Shown one piece after another: positions 17,224 through 25,412 of a stretch of 56,000 nt of DNA (within the stretch, counting starts at the first letter, position 1; each line of letters opens with the position of its first letter). A program made the position numbers and the translations under genes. Origin of the DNA: JAFGRR01 sp964563855 (lineage in GTDB: Bacteria > Planctomycetota > Phycisphaerae > UBA1845 > Fen-1342); contig CAZLYU010000020.1 in the NCBI GenBank assembly GCA_964563855.1, forward strand, positions 1-56,000. Reading direction: 5' to 3'. The notes under the pieces were generated by a model, which worked only from the letters and a program-made list of their open reading frames with translations, was not told the DNA's origin and made no database searches.

Positions 17224-17520
17224 ATGGCGGAGAACCCGCGAGGAACTGGTGCGCCCGTCCAGCGTGAAGTGGTCGTCCCCAATCGTGAGGGATTGCACTT
17301 TCGCCCGATCATGCAATTGGTGGACGCGGCCGCCCCTTTCACGGCGAGTGTGACGATATATTGCGGAGACCGCGCGGCTGATGGTCGAAGTCCGATGGAA
17401 TTGCTGATGCTGGTCGCCACGCAGGGTGCGACGCTGCGCATTGTCGCCGACGGCGGGGATGCAGAGGCGGCGGCGGACGCCGTGGCGCAGCTGATCGAGT
17501 CAGGCTTTGGCGAAGAGTAG
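17224..17520 (+). CDS. ptsH: HPr phosphocarrier protein
   Basis: A 98-residue HPr. The phosphorylated histidine is H25 in NREGLHFRP; the usual motif is GLHARP, so Phe replaces Ala after the histidine. The regulatory-serine loop is present as GRSPMELLMLVA with S56, so phosphorylation by an HPr kinase is possible in principle. The first ten residues (MAENPRGTGA) are an extra tail compared with E. coli HPr. GAGG lies 5 bases before the ATG. It passes phosphate from the enzyme I encoded next (84 bases downstream) to the EIIA encoded just upstream. Confidence 0.9.
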   Translation: MAENPRGTGAPVQREVVVPNREGLHFRPIMQLVDAAAPFTASVTIYCGDRAADGRSPMELLMLVATQGATLRIVADGGDAEAAADAVAQLIESGFGEE

Positions 17521-17604
17521 CCGCCCGATTTGGGACCACCGCCGGTTTGGGGTCGAAACAAGGAGTGATTTCGCCGCGGCGAGTTTCCGCGGCGAGTCGA
17601 GCGA

Positions 17605-19344
17605 ATGATTCAACGTCTTGGCATTGGCGCTGCACCGGGGGTGGCGATTGGCCCGGCGCTCGTTCTCGATACAGAAGAGTATCGCGTCCCGCGGCGCGCC
17701 GTCTCCGCCGAGGCGATCGGTCAGCAGCGCGAGATTCTCGACGCGGCGCTCGAGGCGTCGCGGCATGAAGTGCGTGATCTGCGGATCGGTGCGGCGCGCA
17801 AGTTAGGCGAGCAGACGTCGGCGATCTTCGCCTTTCATGAAGAATTCATCGCCGACCCGAAGCTGCGTCAGGCGGTGATCGACTTTATCGAGAATCGTCA
17901 CTGCACGGCGGCGTTTGCGTTTGAGCAGGTGATTCGGCAAAAGCAGCAGCTCTTTCGGCAAGTCGCCGACCCGTACCTGAAAGAGCGGGCCCGCGACCTG
18001 TACGACATTCAAAAGCGTGTGTTGCGGCACATTCTCGGGCGGGTGCGTGAAGACATCGGGAAGCTGTCTGAGCCGGTCATCATCGTCGCCCACGACATCA
18101 GCCCGTCCGACGCGGTCACGCTCGATCGACGTCACATTCTGGGGCTCGCGGTCGACGTGGGGGGGCAAACCTCGCATACCGCGATCATCACGCGCATGCT
18201 CGGGATTCCCGCGGTGGTGGCGCTCGAATCATTCACGAGCGACGTATCCGGCGGCGACACGGTGATTGTCGACGGGGCCCACGGCATCGTTTTCGCTGAC
18301 CCCGATCCCGAGACGGTCGTTCAGTACCGTTCGCAGCAGCGTGAGTATCGGCGGTTGGTCGACGAGCTGAAGGAGCTGCGCGACCTGCCGGCGGAGACGG
18401 AGGACGGCGAGCGACTGACGGTGCGGGCCAACATCGAACTGTCGGAGGAAGCGGGGCCGGCGATCGAGACCGGGGCCGAGGGCGTCGGTCTGTATCGCAC
18501 GGAGTTTCTGTTTCTTTCGCGCACGCAGTTGCCGACCGAGCAGGAGCAATACGAGGCGTTCCGCGCCGCGGCGCAAGCGATGCGCGGTCTACCGATCACG
18601 TTCCGCACGATGGACCTGGGGGCGGACAAGTTGCCGGGCGCCCTGCAGCGCGATCACGATCAGAACCCGGTGCTTGGTTTGCGGTCGCTGCGTTTCTGCA
18701 TGCGTGAGCTGGGAATGTTCCGGACGCACCTGCGGGCGTTGCTGCGGGCGAGCGTCGAAGGCGACGTGCGCATCATGTTCCCGATGATCACCCAGCTCAT
18801 GGAGCTGCGTCAGGCCAAGCACGTGCTCGGCGACGTCATGGAGGATCTCGACGAAGCGGGCATCCCGTATCGAGAAGACATTCCGCTGGGCATCATGATC
18901 GAGACGCCGGCGGCGGCGATACTCGCCGATGCGTTTATGCGTGAGGTGAACTTCGTTTCGATCGGCACCAACGATCTGACCCAATACACGCTCGCAGTTG
19001 ACCGGGCGAACGAGCGGGTTGCGCAGCTCTACGCGCCGCACAATCCGGCCGTGCTGCGACTCATGCGTATGGTGGTGCGCGCGGCGCAGGCGCGCGAGGT
19101 GGAGCTGAGCCTGTGCGGCGAGATGGCTGGCCAGACGATCTATACGCAGTTGCTTATCGGACTCGGGGTCCGCAATCTCTCCATGGCCCCCAAAGACATC
19201 CCCGAGGTGAAACGCCTCATCCGCAACACAACCCTGACGCGCTGCCGCGCCGTTGCGCGACGCGTGATGCGGTTCGACGCCGACCGAGAAGTGCTCAACT
19301 ACCTGCGCGGCGAAATGAATAAACTCTTTCCGGAGGCGCCGTGA
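17605..19344 (+). CDS. ptsI: PTS enzyme I (phosphoenolpyruvate-protein phosphotransferase)
   Basis: A 579-residue enzyme I of normal length. The N-terminal domain carries the phosphohistidine H191 in GGQTSHTAIITR, and begins with GIGAAPGVAIGPAL. The C-terminal PEP-binding barrel shows GLYRTEFLFL, RTMDLGADK, NPVLGLRSLRF, MFPMI, IMIETPAA, FVSIGTNDLTQYT and LCGEMAG with the active cysteine. There is no N-terminal GAF domain, so it is EI of the sugar-PTS form by layout, although no permease is encoded here. It is coupled to the next gene: its TGA overlaps a GTG start (GTGA at 19341). Confidence 0.95.
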   Translation: MIQRLGIGAAPGVAIGPALVLDTEEYRVPRRAVSAEAIGQQREILDAALEASRHEVRDLRIGAARKLGEQTSAIFAFHEEFIADPKLRQAVIDFIENRHCTAAFAFEQVIRQKQQLFRQVADPYLKERARDLYDIQKRVLRHILGRVREDIGKLSEPVIIVAHDISPSDAVTLDRRHILGLAVDVGGQTSHTAIITRMLGIPAVVALESFTSDVSGGDTVIVDGAHGIVFADPDPETVVQYRSQQREYRRLVDELKELRDLPAETEDGERLTVRANIELSEEAGPAIETGAEGVGLYRTEFLFLSRTQLPTEQEQYEAFRAAAQAMRGLPITFRTMDLGADKLPGALQRDHDQNPVLGLRSLRFCMRELGMFRTHLRALLRASVEGDVRIMFPMITQLMELRQAKHVLGDVMEDLDEAGIPYREDIPLGIMIETPAAAILADAFMREVNFVSIGTNDLTQYTLAVDRANERVAQLYAPHNPAVLRLMRMVVRAAQAREVELSLCGEMAGQTIYTQLLIGLGVRNLSMAPKDIPEVKRLIRNTTLTRCRAVARRVMRFDADREVLNYLRGEMNKLFPEAP

Positions 19345-20213
19345 CGCCGGTTATGGCTGCTCCGCCCCCCGCAACTGGAAGCCACGCAAAGACCACGCCG
19401 CGCGTGGCGTTGATGTATACGGTTAGCGGCGACTTGCGGTACCTGTCGCACCGAGATGAGATGCGGGTCTTGAGTCGCGCGGTCATTCGGGCGCGTTGGC
19501 CGCTCGCCTTTTCGAAGGGCTTTAACCCTCAGGCGCGGCTGGCGATTCTGCTGCCACGGCCGGTTGGAACGTCGTCTTCAGCTCAGACGGCGTTGATCGA
19601 ATTGACGTCTCTGGTAGCCTGCACGCAGTTGGAGCGCCAATTGGCCGACAGCATGCCGCGTGGGATGGAGTTGCTCGCGGTGATGCCCGCCGCGCCGGGG
19701 CGAGCGCCCCAGCCGCAGTTGGTGACGTACGACATCGGCTTGGAGCCTGATGTGTTGTTGTCTGAGCGGATCACGGAATTTTTGGCCGCAGAGCGTCGGG
19801 TCGTCGAACGACCCACGGCTCCGAACAAGCGGCCGCGCATGGTCGACGCCCGTGGGGGCGTGGCCGAGTTGAGTTGGCAGGCCGGCGGCCTGCGGATGGT
19901 GTTGCGTCGCGACCGCGGGGGTGGTGTGCGTCCGGTGGACGTGCTGGTTGCGATGGGGCTCACGCCGCGGGATCACGCCCATCATATTCATCTTGCGACG
20001 GTGACCTGGGATCGGCCCGTCGCGGCGCCCACGGCGCCCCAAACGAACAAGGAGCCACCTGTTGGCCACCAAGAAGAAGGCGAAGCGCGTCGCCAAGAAG
20101 ACGCCGAAGACCAAGACGACCCAACGCACCCAGACCAGCGACGAAGCGGCCGAGAGCGCAACGACGACCACCGCGGCGCCGAAACGAGCGCGGAAGAAGA
20201 GATCGACGCGTAA
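19341..20213 (+). CDS. DUF2344 / TIGR03936-family protein
   Basis: A 290-residue protein whose residues about 20-235 match the DUF2344 family (TIGR03936): YTVSGDLRYLSHRDEMRVLSR, FSKGFNPQARLAILLPRPVG, and HIHLATVTW near the end. In many bacteria this domain is fused to or encoded after a B12-binding radical SAM protein; no such gene is present here. The start is GTG 19341 with GGAGG a few bases upstream, overlapping the ptsI stop. The last about 50 residues (from KEPPVG) are very polar and coincide with the Lys-rich start of the RNase E/G gene in another frame, so this tail is probably a by-product of overlap rather than a domain. Biochemical role unknown. Confidence 0.82.
   Translation: MTPVMAAPPPATGSHAKTTPRVALMYTVSGDLRYLSHRDEMRVLSRAVIRARWPLAFSKGFNPQARLAILLPRPVGTSSSAQTALIELTSLVACTQLERQLADSMPRGMELLAVMPAAPGRAPQPQLVTYDIGLEPDVLLSERITEFLAAERRVVERPTAPNKRPRMVDARGGVAELSWQAGGLRMVLRRDRGGGVRPVDVLVAMGLTPRDHAHHIHLATVTWDRPVAAPTAPQTNKEPPVGHQEEGEARRQEDAEDQDDPTHPDQRRSGRERNDDHRGAETSAEEEIDA
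20049..20054 (+). promoter_or_regulatory. Ribosome-binding site that fixes a TTG start for the RNase E/G gene
   Basis: AAGGAG at 20049-20054 stands 7 bases before TTG 20062. It lies inside the preceding DUF2344 frame and supports the 152-base overlap of the two genes. Confidence 0.75.
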
Positions 20214-22734
20214 CCCCGCGGCTGAGACGGCCGCGCACGCTGGAGTCGGCGCCGCCACGGAGGCGGAGAACAGCGGCGACGCGCAGGTTTCTGAGGCAGG
20301 CGGCGCGGTTGTGATCCGCTTTCCACCCGTCGCTCCGCCGCCGTTCACGATGGAGGCGCTGAATCTCAAGCCGGAAGATGTCGCGCCGTTTCGGGGCGAG
20401 GCCGGCGCGGAGGCGGCGCCTGCGAACGGCGACGCCTGGACTCCGCGGCTCATCTCCTCGCCAGACGAGTCGGATGGGCAAGGCGAGCGGGGCGATCGCG
20501 GCGACCGTCGCGGGCGACGCGGCGGGCGACGCGGTCGTGACGATCGGCGCGGACGCCGTGGCGATCGCGGTTCGCGCGGCGGTTTTGAAGCCGAGCAGAT
20601 GGACGGCGACGCAGCCGCGGTAGCCGAGGCGCCGCCGCGCCAGACTCGCGATAACGACCGCGCTCGGGGTGATCGCGACGACAGTGACGAGCAGCTCTCG
20701 CGCAGTCAACGGCGCCGCATGCGTCGTCGCCGCCGGCATGGCGATCGCGAGGATGAAACGTCGTCAGCCGCCCGGACCGAGGACCGCACGCCAAGCGACG
20801 AGTTGCTGGAAGAGGCGCTCGACCTGGATCGTGAGCCCAAGATGTACGCGGGCGCGGAAGATGACGACGCCGGCGTCGCGATCGATGAACCGCCAGAGCT
20901 TGCGGCCAGTTTCGCCGACGGGGAGGAATCGGACGACTACGACGACGATTACGACGGCGACGAAGACGTGGCGGTGCTCGACGAGGCGCAGGCGGTCGAC
21001 GATGAAGACGTCGATGACGACGCTGAGGACGGCTCGGAATCGACCGCGGTCGCCGAAGACGACGAGTCTGAGGGCGACGACGAGGACGATGAAGACGGCG
21101 AAGCGGGTGGTCAGCGTCGCGGACGCCGACGTCGCTCGCGTCGTCGGCGTGGTGATCGCCGCGGCGAACCATCCACCGCTGCGGCGCGGCCGGACGCGGT
21201 GGATGCGACGCAAGAGATGATCATTAACTTTGTGCCGCGCGACGAGTGCCGCATTGCGATTCTCGAGAACGGTCGGTTGGGTGAGATCAACCTCGAGCGC
21301 GCGTCGTATGAGAATCATGTCGGCAGCATCTACAAGGGCGTGGTGACCAACGTCGAGCCCAGCATTCAGGCCGCGTTCGTCGACTTCGGCCTGGGCAAGA
21401 ACGGCTTCCTGCACATCACCGACTTGAACCCCGACTATTTCCCCGCTGCCGAGCGCAACGTCATCGAGAACGTCGGCCGCAAGATGCCGCGGCGCAATCG
21501 TCCGCCGATCCAGAAGTGCCTGCGTCGCGGGCAGGAAGTGGTGGTGCAGATCACCAAAGAGGGCATCGGTACGAAGGGACCGACGCTTTCGACCTACCTG
21601 AGCATCCCGGGCCGCTTCGTGGTGATGATGCCCGGCATGCGGCGGCTTGGGATCTCGCGCAAGATCGAGGACGAGAACCTGCGCGATGACCTCCGCGACG
21701 CGATGAAGTCGCTCGAACTGCCCGAGAATATGGGGTTCATTGCGCGGACCGCCGCCGGCGGCCGGAGTCGGCCCGAACTCGAGGCGGATCTGAGCTATCT
21801 CTCGCGTTTGTGGAACGCGGTGCAGCGTCGCGCCAAGAACGAGCGCGCCCCGTGCGAGATCTATCGCGAGAGCGACTTGGTGATCCGCACGATTCGCGAC
21901 GTCTACTCGCCGGCGATCAAGCGCATCGTTGTCGATGACCCCGAGGTCGCCGAACGCGCTCGCGAATTTCTGGCGCTGTTCAGCCCCGAAGCCGCCGAAC
22001 TCGTCGTCGACTACACCGACCCCGAGCCGATCTTCCACAAGTACGGCGTGGAGGCTGAGCTCGAGCGACTGCACAGCCGCCGCGTGCCGTTGCCGTCGGG
22101 CGGGTCGCTGGTGATTGACTCCACCGAAGCGCTGGTGGCGATCGATGTCAACAGCGGTCGCTTTCGAACGGAGGACGACGCCGAGTCGACGGCGTTCAAA
22201 ATCAACCAGGAAGCGGCGGACGAAATCGCACGACAGCTTCGCCTGCGCGACTTGGGCGGAGTGGTGGTGTGCGACTTCATCGACATGCGGCTCGACAAGC
22301 ACAAGCGTGAGATCGAGCGCCGGTTGGCGAACCACCTGCGACAGCACAAGGAGCGGGCCAAGGTGCTCCGCTTCAGCCAGTTCGGTCTGATCGAGCTCAC
22401 GCGGCAGCGACGGCGCGCCAGCCTGACGCGCAACGTCTATCAGGACTGCCAGCACTGCCGCGGCACGGGTCTGGTGAAGACGCTGGAATCGGTGGTGATC
22501 GACGTGATGCGTTTGGTGCAACTCGCCGCAACGCGCGATCACGTCTATCAGATCGAAGTGACGCTGTCGGCTGATGTGGCCAATCAGTTGCAGAACCGCA
22601 AGCGCTCGATGCTCTATGAGCTGGAGACGCGTCATCGTCGGCTGATCACGATCAAGCCCGACAGCAACTACACGCAAGACCAGGTCAACATTACGTGCTA
22701 CGACCAGCGCGGTCGGCCGGTGCCGCACACATGA
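20062..22734 (+). CDS. rng: Ribonuclease E/G with long N-terminal disordered extension
   Basis: An 890-residue RNase E/G family endoribonuclease, which cuts single-stranded RNA for rRNA maturation and mRNA decay. The catalytic core covers residues about 386-890: the S1 domain (GEINLERASYENHVGSIYKG, AAFVDFGLGKNGFLH), the 5'-sensor/RNase H region, catalytic D695 in AIDVNSGRF and D738 in CDFIDMR (43 apart, as D303 and D346 in E. coli RNase E), and the zinc-link cysteines C796 and C799 in CQHCRGTG. The core is close to RNase G in length and has no C-terminal scaffold. Instead, residues 1-385 are low complexity: a Lys-rich start, an Arg/Gly/Asp-rich block, a long Asp/Glu tract and a second Arg block. 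The start is TTG with AAGGAG 7 bases upstream. Confidence 0.93.
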   Translation: MATKKKAKRVAKKTPKTKTTQRTQTSDEAAESATTTTAAPKRARKKRSTRNPAAETAAHAGVGAATEAENSGDAQVSEAGGAVVIRFPPVAPPPFTMEALNLKPEDVAPFRGEAGAEAAPANGDAWTPRLISSPDESDGQGERGDRGDRRGRRGGRRGRDDRRGRRGDRGSRGGFEAEQMDGDAAAVAEAPPRQTRDNDRARGDRDDSDEQLSRSQRRRMRRRRRHGDREDETSSAARTEDRTPSDELLEEALDLDREPKMYAGAEDDDAGVAIDEPPELAASFADGEESDDYDDDYDGDEDVAVLDEAQAVDDEDVDDDAEDGSESTAVAEDDESEGDDEDDEDGEAGGQRRGRRRRSRRRRGDRRGEPSTAAARPDAVDATQEMIINFVPRDECRIAILENGRLGEINLERASYENHVGSIYKGVVTNVEPSIQAAFVDFGLGKNGFLHITDLNPDYFPAAERNVIENVGRKMPRRNRPPIQKCLRRGQEVVVQITKEGIGTKGPTLSTYLSIPGRFVVMMPGMRRLGISRKIEDENLRDDLRDAMKSLELPENMGFIARTAAGGRSRPELEADLSYLSRLWNAVQRRAKNERAPCEIYRESDLVIRTIRDVYSPAIKRIVVDDPEVAERAREFLALFSPEAAELVVDYTDPEPIFHKYGVEAELERLHSRRVPLPSGGSLVIDSTEALVAIDVNSGRFRTEDDAESTAFKINQEAADEIARQLRLRDLGGVVVCDFIDMRLDKHKREIERRLANHLRQHKERAKVLRFSQFGLIELTRQRRRASLTRNVYQDCQHCRGTGLVKTLESVVIDVMRLVQLAATRDHVYQIEVTLSADVANQLQNRKRSMLYELETRHRRLITIKPDSNYTQDQVNITCYDQRGRPVPHT

Positions 22735-23699
22735 GCCGTCGCCGGACGCACGATCTTGGTGAGGTGCTGCCGTCGCTCGTGGAGCGCATGAACGCGAGCT
22801 ACGGGTCCGACGGCCGCACCCACCATATCGACCGCCACTATCTGCCCAGCCGCAGCGGGATTATCGACATCTGTGATCTGCTGCTCGAGCTAAGCTATCC
22901 GGGCTACTACGGTCGGCAGAACCTCACGCGCCACAACATTCGCTTTCACGTCGGCGAACTTCTGCCGCGACTTCATGCGCAGCTCGTCGACGAGATCAAC
23001 CAGTGTCTGTGCTTCGAGAATGAAGCCCGCGGCGAAGACGTTTCAGTCTGCGAGCAGCAGGCGCAGCGCATTGCGCTGCAGTTTCTCGAGCGGGTTCCCG
23101 ACGTGCGGGCCATGCTCGCGGAAGACGTGCAGGCGGCGTACGACGGCGACCCCGCCGCGACGTGCGTCGCCGAAGTGTTGCTGGCGTATCCGGGGCTGCT
23201 GGCGATCACGCTCTTCCGCTACGCCCACGAGTTGCACAACATGCAGGTGCCGATGATGCCGCGCTTCATGACCGAGCACGCGCATCGCCTGACGGGCATC
23301 GACATTCACCCCGGCGCATCGATCGGCCGCAGCCTCTTCATCGACCACGGCACGGGCGTGGTGATCGGCGAGACGGCCACCCTCGGCGACTACGTGAAGA
23401 TCTACCAAGGCGTCACGCTGGGCGCGCTTTCATTCCCCAAAGACGAGCGCGGCCGCGTCATCCGCGGCGTGAAGCGTCACCCAACCGTCGGCAACCGCGT
23501 CACCATCTATGCCAACGCTGCGGTGCTCGGCGGCCAAACCGAACTAGGCGACGGCGCGGTGGTCGGCGGATCGGTGTTTCTTGCGCAGAGCGTCGAGCAC
23601 GATCATCAGGTCTCGAACGCACCCCCGCAGTTGCGCATCCGGCAGCGCGATCAACGCCGCGACCCGGACGCCCCGCCCGCGCCCGACTATCAGATCTAG
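22731..23699 (+). CDS. cysE: Serine O-acetyltransferase (CysE/EpsC type)
   Basis: A 322-residue acetyltransferase making O-acetylserine, the carbon skeleton for cysteine. An alpha-helical N-terminal half (about 1-180) is followed by a left-handed beta helix: GIDIHPGASIGRSLFIDHG, VVIGETATLGDYVKIYQGVT, and VTIYANAAVLGGQTELGDGA. The catalytic histidine is in FIDHGTG. It is longer than E. coli CysE (273 residues), resembling the long EpsC/SrpH-like forms. Its ATG overlaps the stop of the RNase gene (ATGA), so it is translated from the same transcript. It ends 18 bases from a convergent gene. The link between cysteine synthesis and the upstream PTS/RNase genes is not explained by known pathways. 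Confidence 0.9.
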   Translation: MSRRRTHDLGEVLPSLVERMNASYGSDGRTHHIDRHYLPSRSGIIDICDLLLELSYPGYYGRQNLTRHNIRFHVGELLPRLHAQLVDEINQCLCFENEARGEDVSVCEQQAQRIALQFLERVPDVRAMLAEDVQAAYDGDPAATCVAEVLLAYPGLLAITLFRYAHELHNMQVPMMPRFMTEHAHRLTGIDIHPGASIGRSLFIDHGTGVVIGETATLGDYVKIYQGVTLGALSFPKDERGRVIRGVKRHPTVGNRVTIYANAAVLGGQTELGDGAVVGGSVFLAQSVEHDHQVSNAPPQLRIRQRDQRRDPDAPPAPDYQI

Positions 23700-23717
23700 C
23701 GCAGCACTGGCGCGCGG

Positions 23718-24734
23718 TTACCCGCGGCGGCCGCGCTTCGTAATCGGAATTTCGAGCAGCTTGTACTCGGCGCGCGGGTCGTCCGTATGGATGACGATCT
23801 TCGCCCCGCTGGCCGGAAACGCGTCGAAGTCGGGCAACTGCACCTTGAACTCGTACGTGCTGACTTTGCCCCGGCTGGTGGCGGCGCCCGGCGGCGTCAC
23901 GCGACTGGGCATCGTCGCTGGCAAGACGTCGACGCCGGTCACCCGCAGCGGCTCCGACGAGCGATAGCGAACCCGCACGGTGCGGTTGTCGGGCTGAATA
24001 GTCTCCGGGGTGACAAACATCTTGTTCGGCACGACTGCGACCCGCGCGGGAACATCGATCGTCAGCTTCATCTCGATCGTCGGCGTCTCGGGCAGCCCGG
24101 TCTCAAAGATTACCCGATCGTTCGTCCAGCCATACTCGAGCGGCGGGGTCGTCTGCACGTGCAGCTCGTACTCCTGCCCGGGGCTCACCTCGCGCAAGGC
24201 CGCTTTGAAGTTGGGCCGCTCCTGGTTCAGCAGCTTCAGATGAACCGGATCTGGATATTGATTGGTCAGCTTCACCACGCGCGTCACGGCGGCGTCGGGA
24301 TCGAGCTCGCGAAAGAGCAGCATGCGCGGCTGGCCCTCGCCAAAATCCTGCTCAAAAATCGGCTTGACGTTGCCGACCACGCGCACCACGTGTTCAGGGT
24401 TTTGCGGGTCGTTCGTCTTGATCGTGACCTTGCGGTTGGCCGGGCCGTGGCGTTTGGTGTCGTAGCTGATGGTGATGCGCGTGGTCTCGCCGGGAGGAAG
24501 CGGACTCTTGGCCTTGCTGACCAACGTGCAGCCGCACGAACTCTTGATATCGAGCGTTAGCGCCGCCTGACCGAGATTACGGATCGTGACCTGACCCGCA
24601 ACCGGCTTGCCCTCCCACACTTCCCCAAAGTTGAAGACATCGGTGGAAGCGCTGAGACGCGGCTGAAGCTGCGCCCAGCCGGGTAGGGCGGCGGCGAGAA
24701 CAAAGAGGGCGGCAAGGGGGAGCTTCGCGAGCAT
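23718..24734 (-). CDS. Secreted DUF1573 domain protein
   Basis: A 338-residue exported protein. Residues 1-21 are a signal peptide (ending GWA). A DUF1573 domain follows at about 33-115: VFNFGEVWEGKPV, VTIRNLGQAALTL, SSCGCT (C67, C69) and ITISYDTKRHGPANRKVTI with TNDP. This is an Ig-like, MSP/ASPM-like beta fold common in Planctomycetota and Bacteroidetes. The C-terminal two thirds repeat similar beta strands (VRVRYRSSEPLRVTGVDVLP and VIHTDDPRAEYKLLEIPI), so a second or third related domain is likely. GAGG lies upstream of the ATG. Function unknown. Confidence 0.85.
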   Translation of the reverse strand: MLAKLPLAALFVLAAALPGWAQLQPRLSASTDVFNFGEVWEGKPVAGQVTIRNLGQAALTLDIKSSCGCTLVSKAKSPLPPGETTRITISYDTKRHGPANRKVTIKTNDPQNPEHVVRVVGNVKPIFEQDFGEGQPRMLLFRELDPDAAVTRVVKLTNQYPDPVHLKLLNQERPNFKAALREVSPGQEYELHVQTTPPLEYGWTNDRVIFETGLPETPTIEMKLTIDVPARVAVVPNKMFVTPETIQPDNRTVRVRYRSSEPLRVTGVDVLPATMPSRVTPPGAATSRGKVSTYEFKVQLPDFDAFPASGAKIVIHTDDPRAEYKLLEIPITKRGRRG

Positions 24735-24899
24735 GGCGTGTGCCTCGGCGAGTTGAACCAGCTAGTACGCACAGTTTGGCAATCTCAATTGATGCTACGG
24801 AGCAGTAGATGGCATGTCGACCCGTCTTGACTCGGCTTCCGCGCCGCGACGACATTCGCGGGCGGGCTGCGGCGGCGTCCCGCGTGTAGACTCTGAGCG

Positions 24900-25382
24900 A
24901 TGGAACCGCCACGAACGCTCCACTTTGAGACATATGCCGACGCGATCGCCGAGATCGAGCGTCTGCAGCGCGACGGTTATGAGCAGCACGGGCGCTGGTC
25001 GCTCGGGCAGATGTGCGCGCACCTGTCGTTCTACTATCGTGGGTCGCTGAATGGGTTCGGATTCATGCTGCCGTGGATCGTGCGCGTTTTGCTGGGCCGG
25101 CGATTGCTACGACGGTTTCTGACACGCGGCATGAGCTATGGCATGCCGACGACCCGCCGCTCGGCGCCGCCGACCGAGGTCGAGGATCAAGCGGCGGCGC
25201 ACGAGTCGCTCGAACTTCTGCATCGCCTGGCGGCGCACGACGGGCCGCTGCATGCTTCGCCGCTGGCCGGTGCGATGACGGTCGACGAGTGGCGGCGATT
25301 GCATTTAGTGCATACCGCGCATCACCTATCGTTGCTCACGCCTCGGGAGCCTGCGGCGCGTCGCCCCGCCTCGATTCCGTAG
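24900..25382 (+). CDS. DUF1569 (DinB-like) protein
   Basis: A 160-residue protein resembling DUF1569, a planctomycete-rich branch of the DinB/YfiT four-helix metal-binding superfamily. Signs are RTLHFETYADAIAEIERL, the GRWSLGQMCAHLSFYYRGSL segment (given here as WSLGQMCAHLS and SLNGFGFML) and a terminal LHLVHTAHHLSLL that supplies two or three histidines. Known DinB-like proteins use three His to hold a divalent metal and in some cases transfer thiols or open rings; the substrate here is unknown. The ribosome-binding site is weak. It is convergent with the kinase gene at 25413. Confidence 0.75.
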   Translation: MEPPRTLHFETYADAIAEIERLQRDGYEQHGRWSLGQMCAHLSFYYRGSLNGFGFMLPWIVRVLLGRRLLRRFLTRGMSYGMPTTRRSAPPTEVEDQAAAHESLELLHRLAAHDGPLHASPLAGAMTVDEWRRLHLVHTAHHLSLLTPREPAARRPASIP

Positions 25383-25412
25383 CACGGATGCAATGGGCGG
25401 CGGTCACCCGCG

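Noticed and set aside
20764..22728. A 654-codon minus-strand open frame opposite the RNase gene
   Set aside because: Antisense shadow of the RNase E/G frame, whose catalytic residues and spacing are intact; the antisense product has no recognisable motif.
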